From Nectonema munidae (taxonomy: Eukaryota; Nematomorpha; Nectonematoida; Nectonematidae): a DNA stretch of 64,000 bases. The translations under genes and the position numbers were made by a program. A model generated the notes under the pieces. It was given only the letters and a program-made list of their open reading frames with translations. It searched no databases and was not told the origin of the DNA. Positions 12,351 through 22,737 of this stretch are shown here, piece after piece; the stretch's first letter is position 1, and each line of letters opens with the position of its first letter. The stretch is from assembly GCA_030549495.1 (NCBI GenBank), contig JAUIRK010001056.1:62001-126000 (forward strand), written 5' to 3'.

Positions 12351-13874
12351 ATATTCCATTTTCAAGCTTGATAAGTTTTTTATCTACAGAAAATACTAAT
12401 ATACAGATTGATGTTATTTAAATTGGGAGTAGAAAATGATTAAAACTTTCAAGTTAAACAGTGAGGAGTTTTTGCATAAATTAAAAAACTGAATGGAACA
12501 AGAGATTTTTTGCTAAGAAAGGTTTCATATCTCACAATGGAAAGGGAAGACTTTCAAATAGAAAGAAATGAAAACGAAAACATTCAAAGATTAATAATAA
12601 TAAACACATTTTATCAGTAATGGTGGCAATATCAGTGATGAATTTTGATGTAAATTTTTTTATTAAAATTAAAATTTTACAACTGTCAAACGGTGGAAAA
12701 CTGTTCTCAAGTGTAAACGTAATATTATTTCCCTTAATAGAGAAGTAATTAATTAGTAAGTGTGCAAAAGAATAGGAAAATCAATCTTGAAAACAGCAAT
12801 TTGAATGTTTATACTAAAGAGTGGCTCGTGATTTTGAAGAACAGAGCAGGGAAAATTTTCATACTTTAAATTAAAGGTAATAGAATCGTTTGAAAGAAGA
12901 AAAAAATGACACTTTGGACACTGGCAGTTAGTTCGTGGTCAAGACAGTCGATATCGCTACTATAATATAATTTTTTGACTATTTCATTCATTGACATATT
13001 TCCTTTTATTTGACTAAATATTTTTACCTGGAAGTCTCACTACATCAAGTTTGTCTATTAGCCTTCATTAGCTTTCTCTGCTAATGATAAAGTATTCGTC
13101 TTTTTTTCTACTTCCCTTTTTGTTCTGCGCAATCTATTTGCATACTATATATTACATTATTTTTCCATCTTCTCATGACTTTGCTATGATCACAAACAAG
13201 TCACTTCCATTCCCTCTCGAGAAGAAACCTCCTATGCGTATCTTCATTTTTTCCTTTTTAGATTTTTCACTTGCTAAAAAGAAGTCATCGCGAAGTATAT
13301 ATCTTTCTCTCAATAAAAGCTGTTCCTACTAACTCTATAAACGTATTACGTTTTTCTCTATAAATCATGGAACAAGCAAACAACTTTGAATCTTAAATTT
13401 AAACTAAACCCTGTCTATAAAGACCACTATACAACACCCCAATCAGTATAACTGCAAAAGAGAACTCTAATAGAATGCTCATCTTAATGGGTTTCACGTT
13501 TTACTGTATGCATGTATATATATAATAATATTACATAGGGAGGAGTTATATTTAAAATCTTGATTCATAGCAAAACTTATATGGAACACGGAATAAAAAT
13601 ATTGAACGCTTAATAAACTCTTGTTTTTGTCGTTCATATGCCTAAAAAATTATTTTGAGAAGCTCTTTCCTAAAATGAAACTGCTTTCAAGTTTTCCATC
13701 TTGACAGCCACTAGATTAGTTTGATTTAAAGAGAGGTCTGCAGTATAAAATTCAGAACAAACCATTTTTCTTTCAAGCTCGCCATGTTTAAAAAAATTGA
13801 TACGGGTTAGTTAATTTAAAAAAAAAACGTTTTAATCGGACGTCTCATCTACCTTTTGCACCGATGGTAATAAG
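12351..13874. other. AT-rich intergenic stretch
   Basis: Sequence right of the TTAA element. It holds no recognised gene or transposon end. The longest open frame, a plus-strand 82-codon frame at 13084-13332, is rich in Ile/Phe/Ser and resembles no family I know; I take it as chance. The minisatellite does not resume on this side of the element. Confidence 0.6.
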
Positions 13875-13882
13875 ATATACAT

Positions 13883-14551
13883 CAGAGACCGACAGGGTCC
13901 CCTAAACTCCCCTTTGAGAAAAAAATATCCGGGTATTAGAAAGGGCAGTGCTGATTTTATTTATTTATTTTAAAATATATTTTAATGAACCTGCCTGCTA
14001 GCATGAAATCATATAAACGTAAATATCACTGTAGTGATAGATCAATCTTTATAAAGTTAGTGTTTTGGTTGAACTTTGCTCAACAAGCAAGCTGCAAAAA
14101 GAATATGAGAAAAAGAATTCGTACACTTCTGAATTAGTTGAAAAATGGAAATACGAATATATGCACTAGGTAAAAAAAGATGATAGTATTCTTACCTGGT
14201 GGCAACAAAGAAAAGAAAGCCCGCCCAATTTATATTTTTATCTATTCAAGCCATTCCAAATGTCACTTCATTTTTACTTTAGGAGATAATTTTGTTACAT
14301 ATACAAGAAATAATTTAAATCCAAAAAAGATAGAAAATTTTATTATTGTTTACGATAACAATGATTTGATTCAGTTATTTTCTCAATACATTTCTTTTGT
14401 TCTTTGAATTTATATAGCTAGACTGCAATGTTTCTTTTATGAAAGAAAATTTAAAATTACTTCGTCCCCGATTCTTCCTGTTCCTCGAGGGGACAAATTT
14501 AAAACCCCGGTCTCCGACCCGAAATCAAAAATCGATTCCTATCGTCCTCTG
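13883..14551. mobile_element. hAT-type non-autonomous element (669 bp)
   Basis: The left end CAGAGACCGACAGGG and the reverse-complemented right end CAGAGGACGATAGG form imperfect terminal inverted repeats. A perfect 8-bp direct repeat, ATATACAT, flanks them (13875-13882 and 14552-14559). CAG-type ends with an 8-bp target duplication are typical of hAT elements. A 75-codon open frame inside (14180-14407) is unrecognised. The element ends 176 bp beyond the UTP11 stop codon. Confidence 0.75.
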
Positions 14552-14647
14552 ATATACATGAATTAAAATGACATTTGGAAAAACGCCAAATATTGCAATG
14601 ATTTAGATCCCTTTCATTCAAAATACAAGAAATTTTAAGTGTTGGCT

Positions 14648-14653
14648 TTTATT
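14648..14653 (-). promoter_or_regulatory. Likely polyadenylation signal of UTP11
   Basis: On the minus strand this reads AATAAA, about 75 bp past the UTP11 stop codon, a reasonable 3'UTR length. It lies before the hAT-type MITE, so the insertion need not affect 3' processing. Inferred from sequence alone. Confidence 0.5.
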
Positions 14654-14727
14654 CAAGTACTGTAAACCGCATATGGTTATTGACACATTTAGTTTCTATT
14701 ACACAAGTGACTTTGATAATGCAAGCC

Positions 14728-15477
14728 TTACTTTTTCCTTTCAAAATTCCATTTGTAAACTGCAGGAGAGGATATAGACTCTGATTTCACTAAAACTCCT
14801 TTATTCTTATCTTCCAAGTTTTTTTTGACTTGCATCTTGCGCGCAATCAAGTCCAACTCTTTAAAGCGATTCAATCGCTTTTCATGTTCACTTTTCAATT
14901 TTTGCTTCTTCTTTTGTAAATGTACATTAGATGAGCAGAGAGAGTCTATTTTTCTAACAACTTTAATCGCCTTTGAGTCAGTGAGAAGCGGTCTATTGAA
15001 AGTTCTTCCAACGAATTCAGGCCTCGTTTTGAAGCGCTCTGCTAGGTCAAGGGGTTTAGCAGCTTCACTAGAGTCCACGAAGATAGTATGCTTGCTTACA
15101 GCACTTTCCTTATTCAAGAACAAGTGCTGGGATTGCATTTTCTTAATTTTATTCTTTTCGTAACTCCTTTTCATACTGACGTAATTCATATCTTGACTTT
15201 GCATGAGCTTCTTCTGTTCTTCTGTTAGGCATTCAGCATCCTCACTCTTTTCAAAGTGCACACCATCGAGCATTTTGGAATTAACCATTTTAAAGTAGAA
15301 TTCATCCGGGTTTTTATTGTATGCTTTGATTTTCAATGCCGTTATCTTCGCCTGTTTCGACTGATAATTCAAAGCTCTTCTCTTGTAATCTTGCTTTTTT
15401 TGGAGAAAGCCTTCATTCTGACGATATGAAAGTTGAGAACGCTCTTTATAAGTTCGATTTATAGAAAATTTTTTCAT
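14728..15477 (-). CDS. UTP11: UTP11, U3 snoRNA-associated protein (small-subunit processome)
   Basis: A 249-residue intronless reading frame, close to the roughly 250 residues of animal UTP11. Family hallmarks appear in order: an N-terminal basic segment with KERSQ, then LQKKQDYKRRA, KNPDEFYFKM (about residues 55-64), DGVHFEK, MQSQDMNYVSMKR, FNRPLL (about 160), and the C-terminal SSPAVYKWNFERKK. UTP11 is a nucleolar coiled-coil protein that binds the U3 snoRNP/90S pre-ribosome and is needed for 18S rRNA maturation. The start is chosen because family similarity begins at once. Two out-of-frame ATGs lie within the 13 bases upstream. The frame is intact, unlike nearly everything else here, so I take it as the one functional host gene. 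An intronless retrocopy is the main alternative. Confidence 0.95.
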   Translation of the reverse strand: MKKFSINRTYKERSQLSYRQNEGFLQKKQDYKRRALNYQSKQAKITALKIKAYNKNPDEFYFKMVNSKMLDGVHFEKSEDAECLTEEQKKLMQSQDMNYVSMKRSYEKNKIKKMQSQHLFLNKESAVSKHTIFVDSSEAAKPLDLAERFKTRPEFVGRTFNRPLLTDSKAIKVVRKIDSLCSSNVHLQKKKQKLKSEHEKRLNRFKELDLIARKMQVKKNLEDKNKGVLVKSESISSPAVYKWNFERKK

Positions 15478-15490
15478 CCTTCCATTTCAT

Positions 15491-16506
15491 TAATTCTAAA
15501 TTAAAAATCACAAGCTTATATTAACGCAATATGAAAAGGAAATACTTATTTTACAGCATTCCATATTACAATTCTTCTGCCAACCCTTATTGAATATTTA
15601 TATATCAATTATAATAAATGACGTAAAATTTGTTACGCTTTCTCCATGTGTGTCTTACTTGGCAAAGACAAGAAATATGTTAGCCCAGAATTTTCAAGAG
15701 TGTATTTAAATTTTTAAAAACTATTCGCCATTAATTGGTAGATATTAACAACGATATTGAATATTTATACGACATTTTTGCTACATTTTCAGAGATCAGT
15801 ATACAACTTCAACACTTAAATGACAATAATTTAATCAAATCTAAATCAATAAATGCATATTTTACTTCTTCTAAGCTTACATTCTAATGATAAAATATTT
15901 TACATAAACTCTCCAATGTTAAGCCTTATTTCATTGGTCATTAAAACAAGGAAGCGCTTGGATATTTTTGAAATAGGCGAGCTGACTTATTAATATGGAA
16001 ACCCATATTTTCCTAGCTTCGATTACTGTTATTATCCATACAATCTTTATATTATAGTAAATTAATTGTAGAATGTTTCCTAATAATGTGCTTTGAGTAG
16101 TGCAAGATCTAAACTTTATGGGTGAATGAGAACTAATTTATTAAACAAAAAAGAATACAGTATTTGAGGAAAAAATTATAGACACATAGCAGGTAGCAAC
16201 ATCGCATGAACAGTAGCATAGCGAGAAATTTCAATCAAGGGTGTCCCAATTTTTAAAGCACATACAGGGTTTATTGATCATTAGTCATATGTTTGCAATC
16301 GTTAGTGATTTGTTTGCGATCGTTAGTCATATCTTATCAATGAATAGTTTTATGTTATGACAAGTTGTTTGATGAATCAATTCGCACATAATGAAAGATG
16401 GTAAAATAAATTTAAATAATTTATCAACTTTTATTTGCCTTTATCTTTGAAAAGAGAAAAGAATACGCTGCTAAATTCAGAAATTTAGAAGCCGAAACGA
16501 CATGAA
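15491..16506. other. Upstream region of UTP11, AT-rich
   Basis: About 1 kb between the UTP11 start and an IS630-like fragment. The UTP11 promoter should lie at its left end, but I cannot point to a convincing core element. At 16280-16345 short near-repeats of the form TCGTTAGT.AT occur. Nothing else was recognised. Confidence 0.5.
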
Positions 16507-16735
16507 AACTTTGTTTTTATCGATGAAGTAGGCTTTTCTGTTTCATCAAGGCCAAAAAAGGGTGCGCAAAAATGGTTGTTCAGTGTTCACCTTATGTTGT
16601 TGTTCCTAACGCTAAAAGCAGAAAAATGTGTTATTGCAGTCATGAACAAAAATGGAACGGTATACTACAAAATTTGCGATGCAACAGTTAATGAAGAAGT
16701 TTTTAAAGCTGCTTTACTTGAGATTGAAAAGTCCC
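16507..16735 (+). pseudogene. IS630-like (Tc1/mariner superfamily) transposase fragment, DDE region
   Basis: Translation gives NFVFIDEVGFSVSSRPKKG, then PNAKS and a segment like MNKNGTVYYKICD, spread over more than one frame. This matches the start of the DDE_3-type catalytic domain of IS630-like transposases, where the D of FIDE is the first catalytic residue. The rest of the domain (DNAKIH and FLSPYS motifs) is absent here; a different fragment at 36338-36606 carries those motifs. The piece runs into A-rich repeat sequence and is dead. Confidence 0.75.
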
Positions 16736-16788
16736 GCGCCAAAACATCGCAAAACACGCCAAATAGTTCCAAAGCACTTCAAAAAAAT

Positions 16789-17093
16789 GGTTAGACTAAA
16801 AATCCCAAAACACCCAGAAATAACCGAAAGCACCTCAAAACATCCCAAAACACAGCAAATAATTCTAAGGAACTACAAAAAATCCTCAAAACAACCCTAG
16901 CATCCCAAAACATTACAAAACACCGGAAAATCCCTAATCACCTCAAAAAACGACAAATATTTCTAAAGCACTACCAAAAAGATCCTAAAAACTCCTTAAA
17001 ACTTAAAAATTTTTTTTTGGGTTTTTAGTCTAACTATCTTTTTTTATAATGCTTTAAAATTATTTACCGTGTTTTAGGGTGTTTAGTCTGACC
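16789..17093. repeat. A-rich repeat with inverted ends, possible MITE
   Basis: The left end GGTTAGACTAAAAATCCC and the reverse-complemented right end GGTCAGACTAAACACCC are similar over about 25 bp. The interior is a degenerate run of CAAAACA / CCCAAAACAC / AGCAAATA words, and a third copy of the end (TTTTTAGTCTAACTATC) lies at about 17020-17036. No clear target duplication was found. This could be a MITE or a decayed short tandem repeat. Confidence 0.45.
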
Positions 17094-17476
17094 GTCCGAA
17101 TACATGATAATGTAAGATAAGAGAATAAAAGAAGGAATGTAGACTTTCGAATCAATCAAACATCATGCCAAGCTGCTCTGAAATTCCTATCAAACATATT
17201 TTACAGGCGATGCGTCAGAGCTGTATAATAATAATCTATTATTTCAATATTTTAACATAAGTAGGCAATGTTTATCACAGTGTCTCTTCTTTGTAGTATT
17301 TTTGAGCAAACACATGTTGATGATCCACTAGATTTTCTCATCTTCTGTCACAGAGATTCTATTTCTCTTTCTGTCTCCTCTGCTTTTCTCTTCCACTTTC
17401 CCTGCTAAAACTCAATCATTCACTCAAGCTCTCTTCTCTTATTAAGCTCTCCTATCTCATTCAGCTCTCTTCTCTC

Positions 17477-17675
17477 CAGTGACATAGCTAGGCTGAGGTA
17501 TGAGGGGCCGTGCCCACACTTCTATGTACCGCATGGTGCCCCCATGCAACTTATGTGATATCAGTTTTTGAAAATTTCTCCAATGAAAGGACCAAAAAAG
17601 TATAAATAATGTTGCGCACGTTTTTTGTTTTTAAATTGTGCCCCTTCTATCAACTTTTTTTTGGCTACACCACTG
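17477..17675. mobile_element. hAT-type MITE (199 bp)
   Basis: The ends are CAGTGACATAGCTAGG and, reverse-complemented, CAGTGGTGTAGCC. Flanking 8-mers CTTCTCTC (17469-17476) and CTTCTGTC (17676-17683) differ at one base, as expected of an aged 8-bp target duplication. It follows a CT-rich stretch at about 17340-17470. Confidence 0.65.
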
Positions 17676-17683
17676 CTTCTGTC

Positions 17684-18836
17684 TAATTTGCCTTTAGAGT
17701 TAAATTAAAATAGTTTTCAATCGTTACAATTTTATATCAATGAATATTGTTAGACTCGCGCTTAGAATTTTTTTTCAACAAAAGTCACTTAACCTTTATC
17801 ACTACGTTTGTTACATTTAAAAACTTTAATTTTTTTTCAATAGGTATTTGGGAATGAATATTGCTTAATATTTGAGCAGAGATATTTTTATAATGTTCGA
17901 AACACTGTACATAATTAATTAAATCTTTTTTTTAAGAAAATTTGTTGATTATTATAATAAAAATATAATATCGAAACAAAATGTTTCAGTTGTTATAAAT
18001 GTACTTGATCTATTTATGACAGCTGTCAGAATTTTATTTGTGGACAAAAATATTTAAAAAAAACAATGATTTTCTTTTCTCGTATACCTTGGTTTATGTT
18101 AGTTTAAATAATTTTTAATGATTTTGTGTTTTTAGACTTAAATAATTTTATAAAAAGTGATTAAATTACCATTTTTGTATACTATGATTCTTTACAATAT
18201 GTAAAAAACACAAGTGCTATCAAATCACCCTATAAGGGTTAGCTACTTAAACGTTGGCTTTGGCTGATTATTATAAAAACTTGAAAATATCAAATAAACT
18301 CTCATTCTTTATGTCTCCTATTATTTTGAAATTATTCTGAGAACAGAATTGCTTTATTAGTTTATTTTGTTTCCTTTCTCTCTTATGTTAATTATGTAGC
18401 AAATTTTTCAATTTTGAGTAAAAGGTAAGGTGCAGCGGGTGTATTTTCATTGACCAGGCACTGATGTACCGCTTATGTCGAACAATGAAAAAATTCGTAT
18501 CGAATCCAGAGGCTTCCGTACTTAGTTCATCATCTCAACCAACCTGTCATGCCACCCATAGAGTAGGGGATACGTCAAATTAGTTTTCAAAAAACTTAAG
18601 TTATGCTGTAAAATTTTTTAGTTTTTGTTGAAGCTCTATAACTTTTTCTGATAGACTTTTTTTTCCTTAAGTTATTATAAAAGGCAAATTATTGCAAAAT
18701 GTTTAAAGTTATTTTACTTTTTGTAGATTTTTGTAGCTTGCATCAATTTAGGTTTTAAACTATTTTTGAATGATGCTGAGAAAAATGAAATAATGCTATC
18801 TTAATTTATTGTTTTATTTTTGTTTGCACAATTATA
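17684..18836. other. AT-rich stretch left of the duplication
   Basis: Mostly AT-rich with no recognised element. One short plus-strand open frame (18425-18583) has unusually balanced composition and Cys spacing and is listed separately. The segmental duplication begins at 18837. Confidence 0.55.
18425..18583 (+). other. Short Cys-containing open frame, possible exon fragment
   Basis: A 52-residue frame begins VRCSGCIFIDQALMYRLC and ends at a TAG, in sequence clearly less AT-rich than its surroundings. The CxxC plus later Cys and Cys-His pattern could be part of a zinc-binding domain, but I do not recognise the family. It may belong to a transposon whose other parts lie elsewhere. Coding status is unproven. 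Confidence 0.25.
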
Positions 18837-19359
18837 ACTTCATTTTATACACTTGCCCCTGAATCAATCACATTTTTTTATATAAACATCGCAAGATGTC
18901 TAGTACTCTTTGCCTTCAGACTACATTCACTCATATAAAACGATCCAACCTTCAATTATTTGTTTTCAGTTGTTTTCTCAATGAATCAAATATTTTTTCA
19001 TCAATTCCTATAATGTGCCTGGTAGACTACTTCATTTTCAAATGAAAAACCTATTCCACCCCCCCCCCCCACAATTTTGGATTTTTTTAAACTAGTGTAT
19101 ATTTTGTAAATTTACTTTAAAATATTTTCGCTGGAAGTATAGTATTTAAATTCACCAAATTTATAAAAAAAATATATAGTCTTATAAATTTAGGAATGCG
19201 CTGAATACACTCTATTTTAAAAGATTGCTTGAATATTTGGTCTCCCATGGTATTTCCAGACTACTAATTTTGAAAATTGAAACAAAAAAATTTCGCCCCC
19301 AATAATTTCGAGGATGTGCGTCAACAACATTTAGATTTGCCAGAACAAAAATTTAAATA

Positions 19360-20020
19360 CTCAAAGGACAGTTTGAGGACCCTATGGTAGAAGTGTATTT
19401 ACACTACTTGCAATCGGTTTCCCCTTACTTCGATGACATAAATACGCTTTTACAACGTGAAGATCAGCTATACACTTGCTAGATAACAATTTTGTTTATT
19501 AAGATTTTCGAGATTTCTTTTTACACATTGTTATGAACATGTACTTTATAACAGATTAGTACATTTGTGAAGAGACTGCTTCAAAAGTTTATTGCCAAGT
19601 GTTGTTGTCGAAGCTAAAGGAATATTTGAAAATATAGATTTAGGACAAAAAGTTAGTCGGCTTAATGGTAAGACATTTTAAAATAGTTATTTTCATGTGG
19701 TGTATTATAAAATATTTATTAAAGATGATATTCTCTTTACAGATGAGCAGCTTTAAATAGGGCTTGTAACCAAAGGAAAGCTTGCCCAGATAATTGACGG
19801 AAGAAACAAAAGCGAGAAAAATGTATCTGAGCAGACTATAAAAAACTTTTATATTGCTGTTCGAAAATTCTTCCAGAAGGCATTAACTTATACTGTCGAG
19901 AAACTACCGTTTAATGATTTATTTATCCAGAAGATGAAAATTGCAAATACATAAATCCTGATTTTCAATTCATAAATCTGAGTAATGATTTACATATATT
20001 TAAATAATACAAGCCACAGC
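19360..20020 (+). pseudogene. Degenerate hAT-like (KIAA1586/ZMYM-type) transposase gene with an intron, copy 1
   Basis: Translated pieces are LKGQFEDPMVEVYLHYLQ, FDDINTLLQRED, TFVKRLLQKFIA, then LVTKGKLAQIIDGRN, NFYIAVRKFFQKAL, EKLPFND and INPDFQF. Together they match, in order, a transposon-derived protein family widespread in animals (segments like VEVYL.F.Q...., LQRE.PLIH, FYKAVR.FF..A..Y...LPL.D). A GTAAGA...TTTACAG segment at 19668-19742 (75 bp) splits the coding match and looks like a spliced intron. Stops and frame changes occur in the visible pieces, so it is dead. Confidence 0.6.
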
Positions 20021-21389
20021 AAGATTTAATATATCTTAAAATTCAAACACACCCACTGTAGCATTTGTTTCCGCTACGCAGATGAACTCATATCCGTCTT
20101 ACCCATTTCTGAAACTTTACAGCCCTGCATTGGTTATGGATTATATTAACAAATATTAATGAAATTTTGTGAGTAATTAAATTTATATTTTATATAATTA
20201 CTATACAATAAAACATAATAAATTGTGCTAATATTTTAAACTTGATTTCAATTTTAAAAAAAAAGCAAATTTTTTAAGAAATTATTTTACTGTCACTTCA
20301 TATCTAGACTAGGGCAATTTTGAAGAGAAATTATCAATTACAAAAAAAATAATGCGCTAACTTAGTATTCCTTTTTGAGGATGGACACATAGTCCAATTT
20401 TAAAAATATTGTGGACTATATTACATTTTTTGTAAATTAATAAAGTGGACTTCCGAATCGAAGTCTATGTAGTTGGAGATTATTTTGAGTGGCCCTTCTT
20501 TAGTCGAAGCTAAAAGAAATAATTAGTTTAAATATTTAAAATTATAAACATTTTGAAAGCGAATCGGATTTTTGTAATTAATTGGAGTGCAGATAAATTC
20601 CTCCAACTCTAGATATAAAATATGAATTAAAAATTTTGTTGTAAAATATTATTTCACTTTTAAAAATCTATATTATTTATCTTTGCAAACAGACTTTTTC
20701 ACTTTTGTTTGACAAGCTTTTTAACATTATGAATTTGAACTTGTTAAATAACAAAAACAATGACTTTTAAGTTGCTTCTATTTTATATTTCATGTTGAAA
20801 TTTAAATTAGTTGAAGAACAAAAAGTTTTGAAATATTTGGATAGGGACCAATAACATTCTTACACAAAATAATTGAATAGAATATAAAAGCATTATTTAT
20901 TTCTATTGGCTTGAAACAATCTGAAATTAAATTTTTGTATGGTTATATATTTTATAACCGCGTGCTAATTTTCTATTAACGTAATTAAAAGCCATAATTT
21001 TAACTGAAGGTTAAGTATCGTATTTCCAAATTCCTATTAAAGTACTGAGAGATTTGATAGAAAAAGAAGTGTTTCTCTTGCAAGATTATAATGGGATTAA
21101 GAAAATTGGAGATTATCGGTAGTCTTGAATTTAAAATGAAAATTTTATTGGTATTTTTTTGATTAGGAACAAATAACAGCTATAAGGGCAATGCTATAGA
21201 ACCCAAATTATTAGGGATTATGGCGGGAGTAATTTATTTTCAACAAAATATCAAAAAAGAGGGTGAGGATTTGATGCGTTGTTGTTGTAAGTATAGGGTG
21301 TTTGATTTGAGTGCATAGATTTCTGGAGAAAAGGAGTTTAACGCTTCGTAAGGTCTGTTTAAAGATGCTTGTTTAGCGAGCTAGCCTAC
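20021..21389. other. AT-rich stretch, copy 1
   Basis: No gene recognised. Around 20040-20160 a short less AT-rich segment could be a further exon of the preceding dead gene, but I cannot place it. The equivalent in copy 2 is about 41831-43200. Confidence 0.5.
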
Positions 21390-22260
21390 TTAGGTGGTTT
21401 CAATTTTATTGGAGCAGGCTGGGCAACAGTAGAGGTTTATTTTAAACAGAATTGATAATAGGATTAGTTTAAAAGTAAGAATATATGTTAAATTTAGGGT
21501 GTTAAGTTTTAGGTTGAAGTCTTTAATTATTTTTGCTAATCGGTAAAAATAGTGTAGTATGTTGTAATTTAAAAGGGAAATACTTTGGGGCATGTAATCT
21601 CAATCATATAAGAGGACATAGCATTCACCATTGTATATGGGAAGATAAGGATCGATGGCAGCTATTTTTAAATAAAATCGTAGGGGGATCAGCTCTTGAA
21701 GATTGGACACTGACTTAATCATGCCAACCTTAATAAAATTATTTTATGATGACATGGTTTTAGTAATATATTTCCAATAATGTTCCAAAATTAATATTAA
21801 TTAATTACAATTTTCATTAAGTAAAATTCATGTCATTTTAGTTTTGATCTTTTGAATGATAAATTTTTTGAACTTTACTTTCTAATTAGAATAGAAAGAT
21901 TTGACACAAGGTTTTTTTGGTTTAGAAATTAAGTTATGTCGCGAGAGAGTAGAGGGTTTATACTAGTTAGGGGTTGGGCTGTAGTTAGTGATGGGAAAAG
22001 GGGAGCCTTAATTTATTTGCAGGAGAGAAGGATATGACTTTTTTTGTAAGTGGGTTGGCACGTTTTAAAGGAATATTTGATTTTAGTTGATATTTATGCT
22101 GTTTTCGTTGGATAGTTAGCATGGGAGATGAAATGTGCAAAAAGGTTAGAGATGGTTTGCGGAGTTGTGGAAGTTTAACAAATAGCCTTGGCACAGAGTC
22201 TTTTGAGTATGTGAAGAGAAGATATCGAGTACCTTATAAGGGAAAGTCTTTCATTACGTA
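21390..22260 (-). other. Unrecognised coding-like stretch, copy 1
   Basis: The minus strand has Lys/Pro/Ser-rich open pieces at 21985-22194 and 21390-21593, the latter ending CCPACSNKIETT. Composition differs from the AT-rich flanks and resembles the nearby minus-strand LINE, so a decayed LINE segment is likely. I recognise no domain. Copy 2 carries the same stretch, split by a LINE insertion. Confidence 0.3.
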
Positions 22261-22737
22261 GAAAAAGTTGAAAAAAAGAAAATGTGAGCATATGCTAAAA
22301 GTTTAAAGTGTTTTGATATTCACAAAATCAACAAGCCAAATATAGATAATATAATGGAAAACATGTTCAGCTATGGATGAAGGAAAATCTTGTCTGTTTT
22401 TTAATTTTTAACAATCCTATACAAGTATTGAAATTTCTTAAGTTTTTTTTGTTTTCTCACTTAGTTTCATCTTTCTATTTTTACTCGTGGAATAGTAATT
22501 ATTTGAATTGACTTATTTATATATAAATATATGTTTTTTCCGTTTGTTATTTAACTTTTATCAAATTTACTCAATGCAGGAAATTCCTTAGCCTAACCCT
22601 AAGCTAGAAGCACAAAATAATCACTGACAACTAATCAATAAGTTAAACATAATTTGAAATGATCATATTATATACCAATGCCCAAGAGGACAATTCTATC
22701 GTTATTAACAATATTTCTATCAACTTAATCATTTAGG

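Noticed and set aside
13084-13332. 82-codon plus-strand frame as a possible secreted or membrane protein
   Set aside because: Hydrophobic start, but composition is what AT-rich DNA gives by chance and no family is recognisable.
21533-21718. 61-codon plus-strand frame (MLIGKNSVVCC...), also open in copy 2 at 43344-43529
   Set aside because: Its conservation only reflects the recent duplication. The local coding signal, if any, is on the minus strand.
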